Below, piece by piece: positions 12,735 through 24,356 of a stretch of 64,000 bases of DNA (positions within the stretch are counted from its first letter, which is position 1; every line of letters begins with the position of its first letter). Made by a program: the position numbers and the translations under genes. Origin of the DNA: Mycoplasmopsis sturni DSM 22021 (lineage in GTDB: Bacteria > Bacillota_I > Bacilli_A > Mycoplasmatales > Metamycoplasmataceae); assembly GCF_000701485.1 (NCBI RefSeq), contig NZ_KL370785.1, positions 62,001 through 126,000 of the forward strand, read 5' to 3'. The notes below the pieces were generated by a model. That model saw only the letters and a list, made by a program, of their open reading frames with translations, ran no database searches and was not told where the DNA came from.

Positions 12735-14315
12735 ATGACAAAAGTAAGCATCAAAAAAGCAAGAAAACTCGGTTTTTGAACAGCATTAAGTATTTCAGTA
12801 AGTGCTGTCATTGGAATTGGTATTTTCTTCAAAAATATTAGTGTCATAAATTCTCAAACTATTAGCGGAACAAATTCATTTGCTTTTTGGAGCTTTATTA
12901 GTGTTTGGATTTTAGGAGCTTTAATTTCTCTTTTTACTGCTTATAGTTTTAGTGAAATAGCAAGCTCAAAACGCTCAAAAAGCGGAATGGCAGGTTGAAT
13001 CGAAAAACTTGCTGGTTCAAAAAAACAAGGTACTTGATTAAAGATTTTACAACCGGGTTTTTATAATTCTATCTTAGGGGTAGCAATGCCCGTCTTTGCT
13101 ATGGAATCCATTTTTCTCGGGATTTACACAGCTTCAGGAAAAACATTAGATCCAAGCGTTTATCCTTGAATTATCATTAGTGCCATTGTATTATTTATTG
13201 CTTTGCTAGTTTTTAACTATTTTTCATTAAAATGATCAGCTAAAGTACAAATATTTTCATTATTTTTTAAAGTGATTTCTTTGGTAGTTGCAATAGTAAT
13301 TGGATTTATAGGAGTAAATTACTTGGGCAAAACAGGAAATGAGCCAGGAATTAAATACGGAATTATTAATGGCTCAAGTTCATTTCTTTTTAGTGGTTTT
13401 TTTATCGCATTACCTGCTGTATTGTTTTCATTTGATTCTTTTTTATCAATTGGAGCATTAGAAAAAAATACCAAAAACAAAAATGTTGTGCCTTTAGCAT
13501 CGATTTTTACTATTGTAATTGCAGGGGTTATTTATATCTTAATTTCCTTAGGAGCCGCTTTTAAAGGAACAGGATTTATCGGTAACATTTTTCAAACTAT
13601 TATTCCTGCTGGTCACGAAAAGGATAGCCAAGCATTAGCAAGCACCATTTGATTTATTGTAGGTTTAGGAGCATGATTTGTTACTAATTCAGTATCAATT
13701 ATCTTGATTAAAAGCAATGAAGGTCTAATTGAAGATAAGTGTATTTTTGGTTATAAATTCTTTGAAAAACTCGACAAAAAAAGAAAAGATTTAGGAGCAC
13801 TAGTTCTTTCATTTATTTTTATAGGATTTTATTCAATAGTCTTATTATTGCCTTCATTAATTACTAACAATGATCAAATATTAGATTCCGTTACAAATTT
13901 ACCAACAATTGTGTGATTCTTCTTGTATGCTTATGCTATGATTTTAGGGTTAATTAATCGTAAGACAAATAAAGTACAAGTACGTAAAGTCAAAGGCTTT
14001 ATCCCTTCAAGTATTATTGCGATAATTTTAATTCTTGGAATTATGTCATTCCAATTTATTTATAAAAACATTTACATTGTGATTTTAGATAAGGATGCAA
14101 TTTCTAGTTCAGGTCTCTTTGTAAGCACCGGAACCTTTACCGTTACAATAGATGCATTAGTTACTTGAATTTTATTAGCTTGAATCATCTTTTTAAGTGC
14201 AATGAATTACCACTTAGTAAAAAAACAATGAAAAAAGGACCAACTTGTAGTTGATCCTTATGATTTAAAATTAGTTCCAAAAAATAAAATAAATTTAAGA
14301 ACTTGAAATATTTAA
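12735..14315 (+). CDS. APC-superfamily amino acid permease (526 aa)
   Basis: A polytopic membrane protein with about 12-13 hydrophobic segments and no signal peptide. The first segment carries the APC motif S-A-V-I-G-I-G-I-F, followed by G-A-L-I-S-L-F-T-A-Y-S-F-S-E, typical of amino acid permeases that exchange or import amino acids with protons. It is the only plus-strand gene in the first 40 kb and is transcribed divergently from efp. AAGGAAAAA lies before the ATG. Nine or more tryptophans are TGA. A strong terminator follows directly at its stop codon. The substrate cannot be told from the sequence. Confidence 0.88.
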
Positions 14316-14342
14316 TCTAGGAAAAATATTCCTAGATTTTTT
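14314..14342 (+). terminator. Intrinsic terminator after the permease
   Basis: A 10-bp stem AATCTAGGAA / TTCCTAGATT with a 5-nt loop and a following T-run overlaps the permease stop codon. It also lies just past the stop of the convergent DUF31 protease and may serve both genes. Confidence 0.85.
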
Positions 14343-14349
14343 ATTTAGT

Positions 14350-16131
14350 TTACTTTGTTGATGTTTTTAAATTTGGAAATAAAGCTGTTTTAAGATTATT
14401 ATCATTTTCGAATCCATTTGGATAAAGTTCTTCTAAATTAGAACGATAAGAAGTTTTTTGGTGCTCAAAATTAGTTTTATCTAATAAGTTATGCGCATAG
14501 AAAACTTTGTCATCAATTTTAATGTCATTTGTTTGGAGAAGAGGAGTTATTCCGCTAATTTTTAACAAATCACCAAACTGAGCACGTTCAGAAACTGTTG
14601 AATAAATTCCTACAATTTGTCCAAAGTCATTTAAAGCTAAAGAACCAGATGCTCCATGATAAAGTGATGAAAATTTAGTAGTAAAATTAGGTCCATATTG
14701 CTCAACAAAAACCCTATTTCATACAGTAGTATATATTCTTAAGTGATTGCTAGGATTTTGAATATCATTAGTTGAATAAACAAAAGCATCTTTATTTTTT
14801 GGGCTTTTAAAGTAAGTTACTGAATCATTATATCTTTCTGTAGGAATATTTTTCATTCAATAACTTTCTCCATTATCACTTGGATAACCACCTATATATA
14901 TTTCTTTGGCATTTCCCAAAAGATTATCATTTTTTTGAGTTTCTAGAATTTTTGCAGCTGAATAATAATCATAGTCAATTAAATAATTTCCTTGCTTTTT
15001 AACATTAGGTAAAATAGATTTTTTAGAACGTTCAATAGCATGATCTAACGATGAAACTGCTTTTTGAATTTGATCTTTAATTTTGTTAAATTCTTCTTGC
15101 TTTTCTGGTGCTACTTGTTTATCAAAATCAAATGTAATTTCAAAAACCGCAAAATCTTTATAAAAAGGAAGGAAATCAGGATTTTTTAATTTGCTTTGAA
15201 ATGAAATAAATTTTTCTCTATCAGGATCATTTTCTTCTTTATATTCACTATATATTTTTCGAATATCATCATTAAAAGGCTCATATGATTTATCATCCAT
15301 AAAGTCAAAAGCAGCAAAAACTAACTTAGGATTATCAAAGAAACTACTATCAAATCTATGAGCAGGTCCTCCATTATCCTTTACATGACGTACTCAAGAT
15401 TTATTTGGTATATTATCAAAATTAACTGGTTGATTACTTTTACCCAAAAATACACTAAGAAGTTTTTTACCACTATAATCTTTATAATTATATTTTTCTA
15501 AATATTTCTCATCCATTGCATTACTAAAATATCTTAATACATGTAAATTGCTGGCAAAAAATAATTTATATTTATTTCCTTCTTTGTATTTATAATAGTC
15601 TAACAATCAAGCTGTTCCAGCGTCTATAGTAATATCTAATTCATCTTCATCTCTGAAACTATAACCCAACATAAATGAGCGATCATAAATTTCTTGATAA
15701 ATATCTTTTGCATCAATTTTTGTAAATTTATTTATATATTCTGGATAAGAATTTTGCTCTTTATAATCTTGGTTTCCAAAATTAAAATTTGGCGAAAATG
15801 TTGGAGGAAGAGAAGGTTCTACCGAAGAAGAAGAGTCATTAACTTTATCTTTTTCGTCATCGCTAATGTTTGTTTGATTGTCATTATCATCTTTGCTTAC
15901 TTTTTTATCAGTAGAATCTACATTATTGTTTTTTTCATCTAATTTTTGATCTGATTCTTCATCTGATGAACCATTATTATCATCTAGTCCTTCTACTTTT
16001 GTTTCATTTAATTTATCTTCATCTTTATTGGGTTCTTTTTCAATTTTATTATTAGTGCAACTTAAAAAAGAAATCGAAACAAGCGGAACAATACTGCTTG
16101 CTAAGATCGATAATTTATTTTTTAGTTTCAT
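14350..16131 (-). CDS. Second MIP-like (DUF31) serine protease lipoprotein (593 aa)
   Basis: A lipoprotein with lipobox S-F-L-S-C (Cys25), then a long acidic Asp/Glu/Asn/Ser-rich linker (~residues 28-115) and a DUF31 trypsin-like protease domain. The catalytic motifs are visible: His in F-A-S-N-L-H-V (~197), Asp in D-F-A-V-F-E (mid domain) and Ser in G-A-S-G-S (~495). MIP family members cleave antibody heavy chains held by MIB. This copy is ~180 aa shorter than the first MIP and lies at the far end of the same operon. Its ATG is 17 nt inside the end of the beta-like ATPase gene, so translation is probably coupled. It may cleave another immunoglobulin class or another target (inference). Confidence 0.88.
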
Positions 16132-17485
16132 AATTTAAATCTTTAGTAGAACCTATATAAAGAAATTTGTTTGGGTTTAAATCAAGATATTTACCGTTGA
16201 TAATTTCTATAACCGAATCAACTGTTTCTTCAAGCGGAACATAAACACCTTTGGCATGCATAAAGTGCTCAGTCATAAAGAAGTTTTGTGAGAAAAAGTT
16301 TTGAAGTTGTAGAGCTTTTTTAACAATAATTTTTGATTCTTGGTCAAGTTCTTCAATACCTAAAATTAAAATAACATCTTCAAGCTCCTTGTATCTTTGT
16401 AAAATTCTTTTAGCTTGAATAATTGCATCATAATGTTTTTTACCAATAATACGAACATCGACACTAGAACTTGATGAAGCAAGTGGATCAAAAGCAGGGA
16501 AAATATTCTTAGCAGTCACTTCACGCGAAAGTACAAGTGAACCATTTAAGTATTTAAACACGGCTACAGCAGAAGGATCACTTAAATCATCCATTGGCAA
16601 GAAAACAGTTTGAAATGAAGTAATTGTTCCATGTTCATTTGTAAAAATACGATCTTCAATGGTAGAAATATCAGTATTTAATGTAGCTTGGTATCCACCA
16701 AGAGATGGTTTTTTATCAAGCGATGAAGAAATTTCATTTCCAGCTTGTAAAAAACGAAAAATGTTGTCAATAAAAAGTAAGACATTTTCTTTTTCTTTGT
16801 CTCTAAGATATTCAGCAGCAGTTAAACCAATCGGAACAATACTCATTCTCGCTCCTGCTGATTCATTCATCTTAGAAATATACATTGTTGAAGAATCCAT
16901 TAAGTTGGACTCTTTAAGTTCTTGATAAAGTTCAATTGCTTCACGTGAACGTTCTCCAGAACCAATAAAAATTGAGCTGGTTCTTTCTTCGTGTTTTTGC
17001 AAGTTAAAGATAATTTCTTTCATTAAAACAGTTTTTCCAACACCAGCACCACCAAAGATCCCGATTTTTGAACCTTTTAAAATAGGAATAAAGAAGTCAA
17101 TTGCTTTAATTCCTGTTTCAGTAATTTGAGGTTCATAACGATAGTCGTTATTTTGTGCTACTGTTGAATCCATTTCAATATAGTGATGTTTAGCTTTTGG
17201 ATTAGTTAAAGAAATTCCACGGTAATCAAAAATATTTCCTTTTGCATTTTGTCCAACTGGAACAGCAAAACTACTTTTTGTATTAATAAGAGTTTGATTA
17301 ATTGCAAGTGGTGAATCACTATTGATTACTACCGCTAAGAGATTATTGTCATTTAAAATCTTTTTAACAATTAAAGTACTGGTTTTGTCTTCAGAAACAA
17401 GCAAAGTATTGACCTTTGGTAATTCCTCTTTTTCAAAAGTAACTTCAACTACATCAGTTCAAATTTTAGTAATTTTTGCAGCCAT
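16115..17485 (-). CDS. F1-like ATPase beta-type subunit (MSC_0618 family, 456 aa)
   Basis: Homologous to F1-ATPase beta. It has Walker A G-G-A-G-V-G-K-T (~145-152), a G-E-R-S-R-E motif, Walker B L-L-F-I-D-N-I-F-R-F and a C-terminal S-Q-N-F-F-M-T-E region. The normal DELSEED loop is E-E-L-D-Q-E-S. In mycoplasmas this 'F1-like X0' form is separate from the housekeeping F1F0 ATPase and sits beside MIB-MIP. The N-terminal beta-barrel is short compared with the usual ~470 aa. The ATG overlaps the alpha-like stop (TAATG), and the 3' end overlaps the downstream protease start. Confidence 0.93.
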
Positions 17486-19017
17486 TAATTAGCCTCCATT
17501 TTTTTAGTAATTGTTTCAAGAAGTTGTTCTGAAAATTTTAAAAACTTTGCTTCAGGTTGAATATTTCAATTTAAATGATTAAAATCTGAAAATTCTTTTA
17601 AGGCAAAAGCAAAGAAGTTACGAGCATTTGCTTCATCGATATTTTCGTTATTAAGAATTGAATCAAATGTAGTTTGAGCTAATTGGTCTTCTTCAATTAA
17701 GTAACTAAGGAAAGTTATTGCTTGTTGTGTATTTGGAATATCTTTAAGTAATCCTCAAGAAATTAATTTTGATGTAAGGAAAATAGTTTGATCTGAATAA
17801 AGTGATACCCCTACTTGTTTAAACATATTTTCAATTAAAAGACCATTTGAAATTAAAGCATTGGTTTCATCATTTAAATCATATTTTAAAGAAGCTAGTT
17901 TAGTTTGTTTTTTATATGCCTTGTAAATTTTAGAAATTTCAGCAGCAGTTTTACGAGAAAATGAATTAAGTACACTAGCTCCGATACGAGAAACTGATAA
18001 GTCAAAATCAATTGCTGGAATTTTTCCTGAGGCAAAAAGTTCTGAATTAGTTACAATTTGACCATCAGTAATAGAAATAACATTTGATGAAACCAATGAA
18101 GTAATATCGTTATCAACTGTTTGTAAAATTGGTAGTGCTGTAATTGTTTTTTTACCAACAAATTTCCCGGCTCTTTCAAGCAATCTTGCGTGAGCGAAAA
18201 ACATATCTCCTGGAAAGGCTTCTTTTCCAACTGGTTTATTAGTTAAAAGAGCCATTTCACGATAAATATTTGCATGAGCACTAAGGTCATCAAAAACAAC
18301 TAAAACATCATACTTATGTGAAAGATTTTCTGCATGAGCCATAGCAATATAAGGTGCTAAAAATTGTTCATACGGATTTGAAGCACTTGCACTTAAAATA
18401 AAAGTATTTTTCATGGCATCATGATCACTAAGAAGTTTGTATGTTTCAGCTACTTGTGAATGTTGTTGTCCAATAGCTACATAAATACATTTAACATTTG
18501 TATTTCTTTGGTTAATAATAGCATTAAGGGCAATGAAAGTTTTTCCGGTTTTACGATCACCAATAATTAATTGACGTTGTCCTTTTCCAACTGGAATGAG
18601 TAAATCCACTGAAATATAACCGGTTTTAAGTTGTTCTTGAAGTGGTTGGTAATTCATTAATAAATTAGGTTTATTAAATGGATACGAAAAAGTGCTTTGA
18701 TCTTCATAAATAACTTTTGTTTTTGCAGATGGATAAACAATTTCACCGTTAATATCGATAATTGAACCAAAAAATGATTCTGATGTAAAAATTTTATCTT
18801 CAAAGTTACTTAAAACAACTTCTTCACCAACACTAAAATCACTACTTGTAGAACTAGATAAGCAATATGCTTTTTCTGTTGTAGCTGAAATTACCATTAG
18901 TTTTATTTCAGGTTTATTTTTAAGAGTGAAGTTTTGATTTTGCTTAAAATCAAAAGCACCACTAATTTCAACAATATAATCAAAAATTGCTGAGATAGTA
19001 AGTTTTTTATTTGACAT
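17485..19017 (-). CDS. F1-like ATPase alpha-type subunit (MSC_0619 family, 510 aa)
   Basis: Homologous to F1-ATPase alpha, with Walker A G-D-R-K-T-G-K-T (153-160), Walker B V-L-V-V-F-D-D-L-S-A-H and the segment P-G-D-M-F-F-A-H-A-R-L-L-E-R-A. It pairs with the beta-like subunit in a hexameric ring that hydrolyses ATP. The gene starts 6 bp after the MSC_0620-family gene, with a GGAGG site that lies partly within that gene's last codons. It ends with a TAATG overlap into the beta-like gene. Confidence 0.93.
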
Positions 19018-19023
19018 TGTATT

Positions 19024-21039
19024 TTATCCTCCGAAAATTCCTAATAAGGTCATAATAATTCCAGCAACAAAAGTGCTTAATCCAACCAATGAAGCAAGAA
19101 TTAACTTAATGTTTAATTTTAACAATCCTTTACGTTTAAATAACATTAGTACAAGTGTTAAAATAGCAAAGAATACGCTAATTAAAATAATAATAACACC
19201 TAAAACCAACAATAAATTTTTATGTCAATTCGAAGCTTCGTATGGTTCGTTTTTTAATTCAGCTATCCCTTTGCTAAAACGATCTTTAACTTGACTTTGA
19301 AGAGAAAAATCAATTTCTTGGTTAGTTGTAATTTCTCCTAAAGCTTTAAATTGTTTGTAAATTTTTTGATTAAGTTCAAGAATTTGTTTGTAATGCTCAA
19401 TAACATTTACCCCGTTAAAAAGGCCAATCCCTTTTAAAGTGAGAATATCTTTGCGTAAAGTATTAATCCCTGATTCAAGTAAATTAAAATCGTGCTTAGA
19501 ATTATCGAAATTTTTTCTAATGGTATCTTTTTGTGATTGAACATATTCTACATAACGCTTATAAAACTTTTCTCAACCACTTCCTAAGTAATTTCAATAT
19601 GGATTTCCACTAATATTTGAATGGTTTAAAGAAGTTAAAAATAAAGTTTGTACTTTTTTAGTAAAAGAACTATTTTCATTATTTTTGTAAAGTTCATCAA
19701 TTGATAATAAATTAGAACCATTAAAAGAATCTTTATTATCCTTAATTAATTGATTTAATAATTTATTAAAAGCATTGTTATCATCATTAACAATTTTAAT
19801 GGCAACATTAATCAAATTAAATACTGTTCCACCTACATCTTTAGATCCTAAACTTTGAAGATTAATAGATGAATCTAACCCCATGGATTTATAAAATTTT
19901 AAATAGGTTTGTTCAATAATTTTATTAGATAATTGCATTCCAACAGCATAATTAACATCTGGATATTTAATAATTGAAGCATCATAAGTTGCACTTTGGT
20001 TTTCGTTGCTTTTATCTGAAATTAAAACTTTAGCTTTTTGACCATCATTACCAATAACATTGTAATTTATACGGGTATAAATTGGATTTCTAAACCAAAA
20101 TAGATCATTTGCATTTTCAGAACTATTTTCTAAGTTAGTTTTATAAAAGTTGTATGAAACATAAGGACTTAAACGTTTAATGCTTTGTGGATTTAGCTCA
20201 ATTTGAATTGGTTCTTCATTTGGTAAAATTGGCTCTACAGAAGGAGGTACAATTTCTTCTTCTGGTTTATTAAAAGTTTCATTTTGTTCTAAATCGTATT
20301 TTAAAATTCTTTGTCCAATTTTATCCTTAATATAATCTTTTCAATTATTATAATTTTCAGGCAATTTAAGTTTAAAACTAGGGTGTTCATTATCTAATTC
20401 TAATGAATCTTCTATAAACTTAGGTAAATCATCATTATTTACAAAAATATCTTCAATTGCTGAATTTAATCCATCAAAATATTCTTTAGTTGTTTTTTCT
20501 AAGTTTTCAAAATTAATTGAATTAACTTTATTATCTTTTTCTAATTTAATGTTATCTTTTTTTAGTAAATTAGAATAATCATATGGTTTGCTCGTTCCAA
20601 TTGAAACTCCAGAAAAAACTCTATCTCCTACTTTTACTTCTCCTAATTTATATGTTTTTTGAGTACCTAAAATTTTAGGAAAAACGATTTCAAAACCGTA
20701 TGAATATGGGTTTTGCACAATTTTTTCTTGATTGTCCTTTAAGTATCAAGCAACTTGTTGATAATAAAGGGCTTTAGCATAATTTTCTTTAATTGTTGAA
20801 GTGTCTTCGTCTTTAATTAAATTTTGAGCTTGTTCAAAAAGATCGTTAATAACTTTTTGGACATATTCTTTAATTGATTCTTTAATTAATGAATCTTGCT
20901 TAGACGCAAAGCTAGCAAAATCAGGATCATTGGTCTCTGGTTTAGGTGTTTCACCAGGTTCAGCCGATAATGCCACTAAAGTAGTTGGGGCAATACTTAA
21001 AGGAACAACTGTTGAAAGAATAATTTTTCTTATTTTCAT
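19024..21039 (-). CDS. F1-like X0 ATPase-associated surface/membrane subunit (MSC_0620 family, 671 aa)
   Basis: Begins with a signal peptide (MKIRKIILSTVVPLSIAPTT) without a lipobox. A ~580-aa extracellular part follows, including a Pro/Glu-rich linker near residues 280-300. Two close C-terminal membrane helices are joined by a basic loop (F-K-R-K-G-L-L-K). Position and architecture match the MSC_0620-type component of the F1-like X0 operon. It could link the cytoplasmic ATPase to the MIB-MIP proteins outside (inference). Its start lies 10 nt inside the epsilon-like gene. Confidence 0.82.
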
Positions 21040-21503
21040 AAGTTTTCTCCTTTATTTTGCTCAACTAAACCAAAATCAATTAGTAATTTAAGTTTATTAT
21101 TTTCTTCTTCTAATTGTTGTAATTCGACTTGCTCTTGCAAGGAAACTCCTAATTCACTTGCTGCTTGGGCTTTTTTAATTTTCTTTTTTTGTTCTTTATA
21201 TAACTTAGTTAGTTCTAATATTTGATCAGAACTTTCTGATTGATAATACATTTTCAATTGATCTTTATATGAAATTTCAATAGCATCATTAAAATAACGT
21301 AGAAAAACATTTTTTAAGACAAAATAATGTTCCTTATTATTTAAATCTAAAATTCTAAAAAAACATTGTTCATAACTGCCAATTGATCCTTTTTCAAAAG
21401 AAACTCAAAGATCTTGATTTTGTACATTAATCTCTAATTTATTGATATCTTTACTAATAACCTTATTATCTGAGGAAATAAAATTAACGGGTATTTTGCT
21501 CAT
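21030..21503 (-). CDS. F1-like ATPase epsilon-type subunit (MSC_0621 family, 157 aa)
   Basis: A small cytoplasmic protein with a beta-rich first half and a helical, highly charged second half (E-Q-K-K-K-I-K-K-A-Q-A), as expected for an epsilon-like subunit. Read with code 4 it continues through a TGA (Trp) and ends with ...L-W-K-stop, so a standard-code call is 2 aa short. It starts at an ATG behind GGAGG, 20 nt inside the gamma-like gene. The assignment rests mainly on size and fixed order in this operon family. Confidence 0.78.
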
Positions 21504-22377
21504 ATTCTCCTCCTTTTTGGTTATGTAGTAAGTCTTTTTTATTACTTAAAATTGACATTTGTTCAATTTCAAGTTCACGTTTTTCACGCATAATTTGCCG
21601 CTTTAAATCACTTTGTTTTTTTTCTAAATCATTAATTTTTTGATTTTGTGCAACCAATTTGTATTTTTCACTAATGATAATTGATTCACTAAGTAAAGTA
21701 AGTGTAACAAAAGTTAAATATGAATGAATTTGACTGTTGATAAACAAATTAACATTAGGGTAAACTTTTAATTTATTAAATTGAATATCTTCAGGAATAA
21801 AGTTGGTAGTTAAATCTAACTTTAAGTTAAATGAATCAAGTGGCAATACTGGAACAGCGTCCATTTTAACCTTTGATGAATTAAGAACAAAATTAACATT
21901 ACAATATTGATTAAGTTCCAAAAATGATTTGATAAATTTAGGCAATACTTGCGCTAAAGTTTCAACATCATTTTCTTGAGCCGTAAAAACAATTTTAAAA
22001 TTATTCTTTTTAGCAAAATCATTGGCTCTTTTTCCGATTGCAACAATTGCATCTCTAGATATATTAAAATATCTTAACATTGATTTTTCTTGCTTAAAAT
22101 ATGGGTTAGTCTGATATTTTTCTTCTTCAGTAATGTAAATTCAAAGGGTTGGATATTTATCCTTGTATTTACTGGTTTTTAAAAATGGATGGTTTAAATC
22201 ATATTGGTTCATGATTTGGTCAATAAGATATTTTGATTGCATAGTATGGTTAGAATAAAGAATGTTTTGTTTTGATAATCGTAAAATATTAATTAAAGTA
22301 ACATTCTTTTCAGTTTCAACTATAGTTGCAATTTTATTTAAACTACTGAATTTGTTCTGTAACTTTTTTAAATTCAT
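21484..22377 (-). CDS. F1-like ATPase gamma-type subunit (MSC_0622 family, 297 aa)
   Basis: N-terminal and C-terminal helical segments flank a small alpha/beta domain (~90-200), the layout of the rotary gamma shaft. The N-terminus has L-N-K-I-A-T-I-V-E-T-E-K, recalling the I-x-x-T-x-K-I start of gamma. The C-terminus is a long charged coiled coil. The ATG lies 35 nt inside the preceding gene, and the last codons contain the Shine-Dalgarno of the epsilon-like gene. Confidence 0.8.
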
Positions 22378-22900
22378 CGCCTAAAAAATCCGGTGAAAAG
22401 ACTAATTTGATATTTGATTGACCATAATCATAAAATAAAATTAAACCAGGAAGAATCTCAAGAGGATTTTTTAATTTAAGCACAATGTTATCAATCAATG
22501 AATTAATAACATCAAAATATTCATTTCTTTCTTCTAAAAATTCAGAAGTAAAAGCAACACTAGAAACATTATTAGGAGCTTCTAAATAAGTTATATTTGG
22601 AATTAAATTCACAAGCGAAAAACGAAAATCACGAGTAAAAATTATTTTAAAGGAATCAAAAATAACTGTTTTTTTACTTGATACAGCATCTTGAAGTGAA
22701 GTTCATATTTTTTGAAAGCGCTCAATTTTTTCTGAATAATTTAAAATCAATTTAGCTTGATTAATAAAAGTTGAATTTGACACTAGATTAGATTGCTTAG
22801 CTAAGTTAAAATATGGTTCAAATACTTTCTCTTGGTAAGCAATCATGTGTTCATCAAAAAGTAATTGTTGTTTAGAATTTTGTTTTAATTTAATTTTCAT
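22343..22900 (-). CDS. F1-like X0 ATPase-associated protein (MSC_0623 family, 185 aa)
   Basis: A soluble protein without signal or membrane helix, predicted mostly helical at the N-terminus (Q-N-S-K-Q-Q-L-L-F-D-E) with a mixed C-terminal domain. Its fixed place between the polytopic and gamma-like genes matches the MSC_0623 component. It could play the stator role that delta/b subunits play in F1F0 (inference). Both ends overlap neighbours: 11 nt with the membrane-protein gene and 35 nt with gamma. Confidence 0.75.
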
Positions 22901-24356
22901 AATGACCTTCTTTGATATTTGAGTTTTGTGATTTTCTAATTTCTAAAGTTACAACACTAAGTGAAATTGCTAATTTAATAGCATTGTAAAGTAATATAGA
23001 AACATTAACCAAGAGTATAAGTAGCAATGCAAAATCAGAAATTTTAAGAGGCACAGGAATTACATTAAGAGCGTAATTACTTGGTTTTTGCGATAATAAA
23101 ATGACATTTAAATTATCTGTAACTATAATAAAAATAATTGAAAGCATAATCACTAAAAATTGCAAACGATGAATTGTAGCGATGTCATTATTGTATTTTT
23201 TATAATTAAAGAATATTACAATTCAGCTAATAATAGTTACTAAATAATTAACGCTTCTCATGAGTAAATCATCTCAAACTGACTCAAAAACAAGCAACAA
23301 TGAGGATGAAAGAATAAAATAAATAGTGGTTAAACTTATTAAATTAGGAATAATAACAGATCTTGTTTTTCTATAATTGCTAGTAAATACTATTCCAAAA
23401 ATAAGGGCAAAGTTAATTACAAAATAAATAATAAAAGGATAGAATAAAAGTTTTTGCTTTTCAATAATTCCTTGTTCATATTTATTAATAAAGAAGTAAG
23501 AAAAATATCAAATAACAAGAGCCGAAATAACTGAAAAACTAAAAAAAGTTAAATTTTTAACAAAAACTTTAATTCTAGTTTCTTTAAAATTACCGAACCA
23601 AAAATTAAAGTGAAATAAAATAAATAAAACAGCAAAGGCAATAGCAACAAGTAATGAATATAAAACAGAAAGCGATTCTCCACTGAAAAATGTATTTTGA
23701 ATAGTTTTAACAAAATCATTTTCATAGAATAAATTATTTTTATTTAAGAAAACGATTTTTCCGCTTGAATCTAGACTAGTTACAAAGAAAAATAACGCTA
23801 AAATCCCTATACCCAACGTGATTAATTTGCTAATTTGCGCAACAATAAAAAAGACAAAACTTTTTTTACTAATAGGGCTTGACTTAAATTTTAAAACTTC
23901 ATAATAAGTTTCGTAAGCAAAATTAATTATTCATATTAATATTAGGAAAACTGACTTTAAAACAAGATGTAAATAATTATCGAATTCTTTTCAAAAAATG
24001 AGAAGCAATCCACTTAAAACTCCAAAGAGTAAATAAATAATAAATCAAGGGAAATAATATTTTAGCTTTTGAATATTATTATCTAAATATCGATAGTTAT
24101 ATCAATAAAAAGCAAAACTAGCAAAAACAAAAATACTAGAATGCATTAATGTGCTAAAACTTTCTGCTTTTGCAGTAACGCTAGTAGCATCAAAAAGATC
24201 TTGATAGTTTAAAAATTGAGGGATAATAAATAAATAAATAAGTGCGCTAATAAAAGAAAAAAGTAAAATAATTTTTTTATAAAAAGATTTGTTTGTTAAA
24301 TCAATTCGCTTAAATGAAGCTATTGGATTTTGAAAAAATAAGGATAAACTAGTCAA
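22890..24356 (-). CDS. F1-like X0 ATPase polytopic membrane protein (MSC_0624 family, 488 aa)
   Basis: About 11-12 hydrophobic helices with short loops, many Phe, Ile and Leu. This is the membrane 'X0' part, which has no sequence resemblance to F0 subunits a or c. I choose a TTG start at 24356: AGGAG lies six bases before it, inside the end of the MIB gene. The gene thus overlaps MIB by 8 nt, and its end overlaps the MSC_0623-type gene. Whether X0 conducts ions or transmits force is unknown. Confidence 0.82.

Noticed and set aside
21030..21038. Apparent stop of the epsilon-like gene at TGA
   Set aside because: TGA is Trp here; the true stop is the TAA two codons later, which makes a longer overlap with the next gene.
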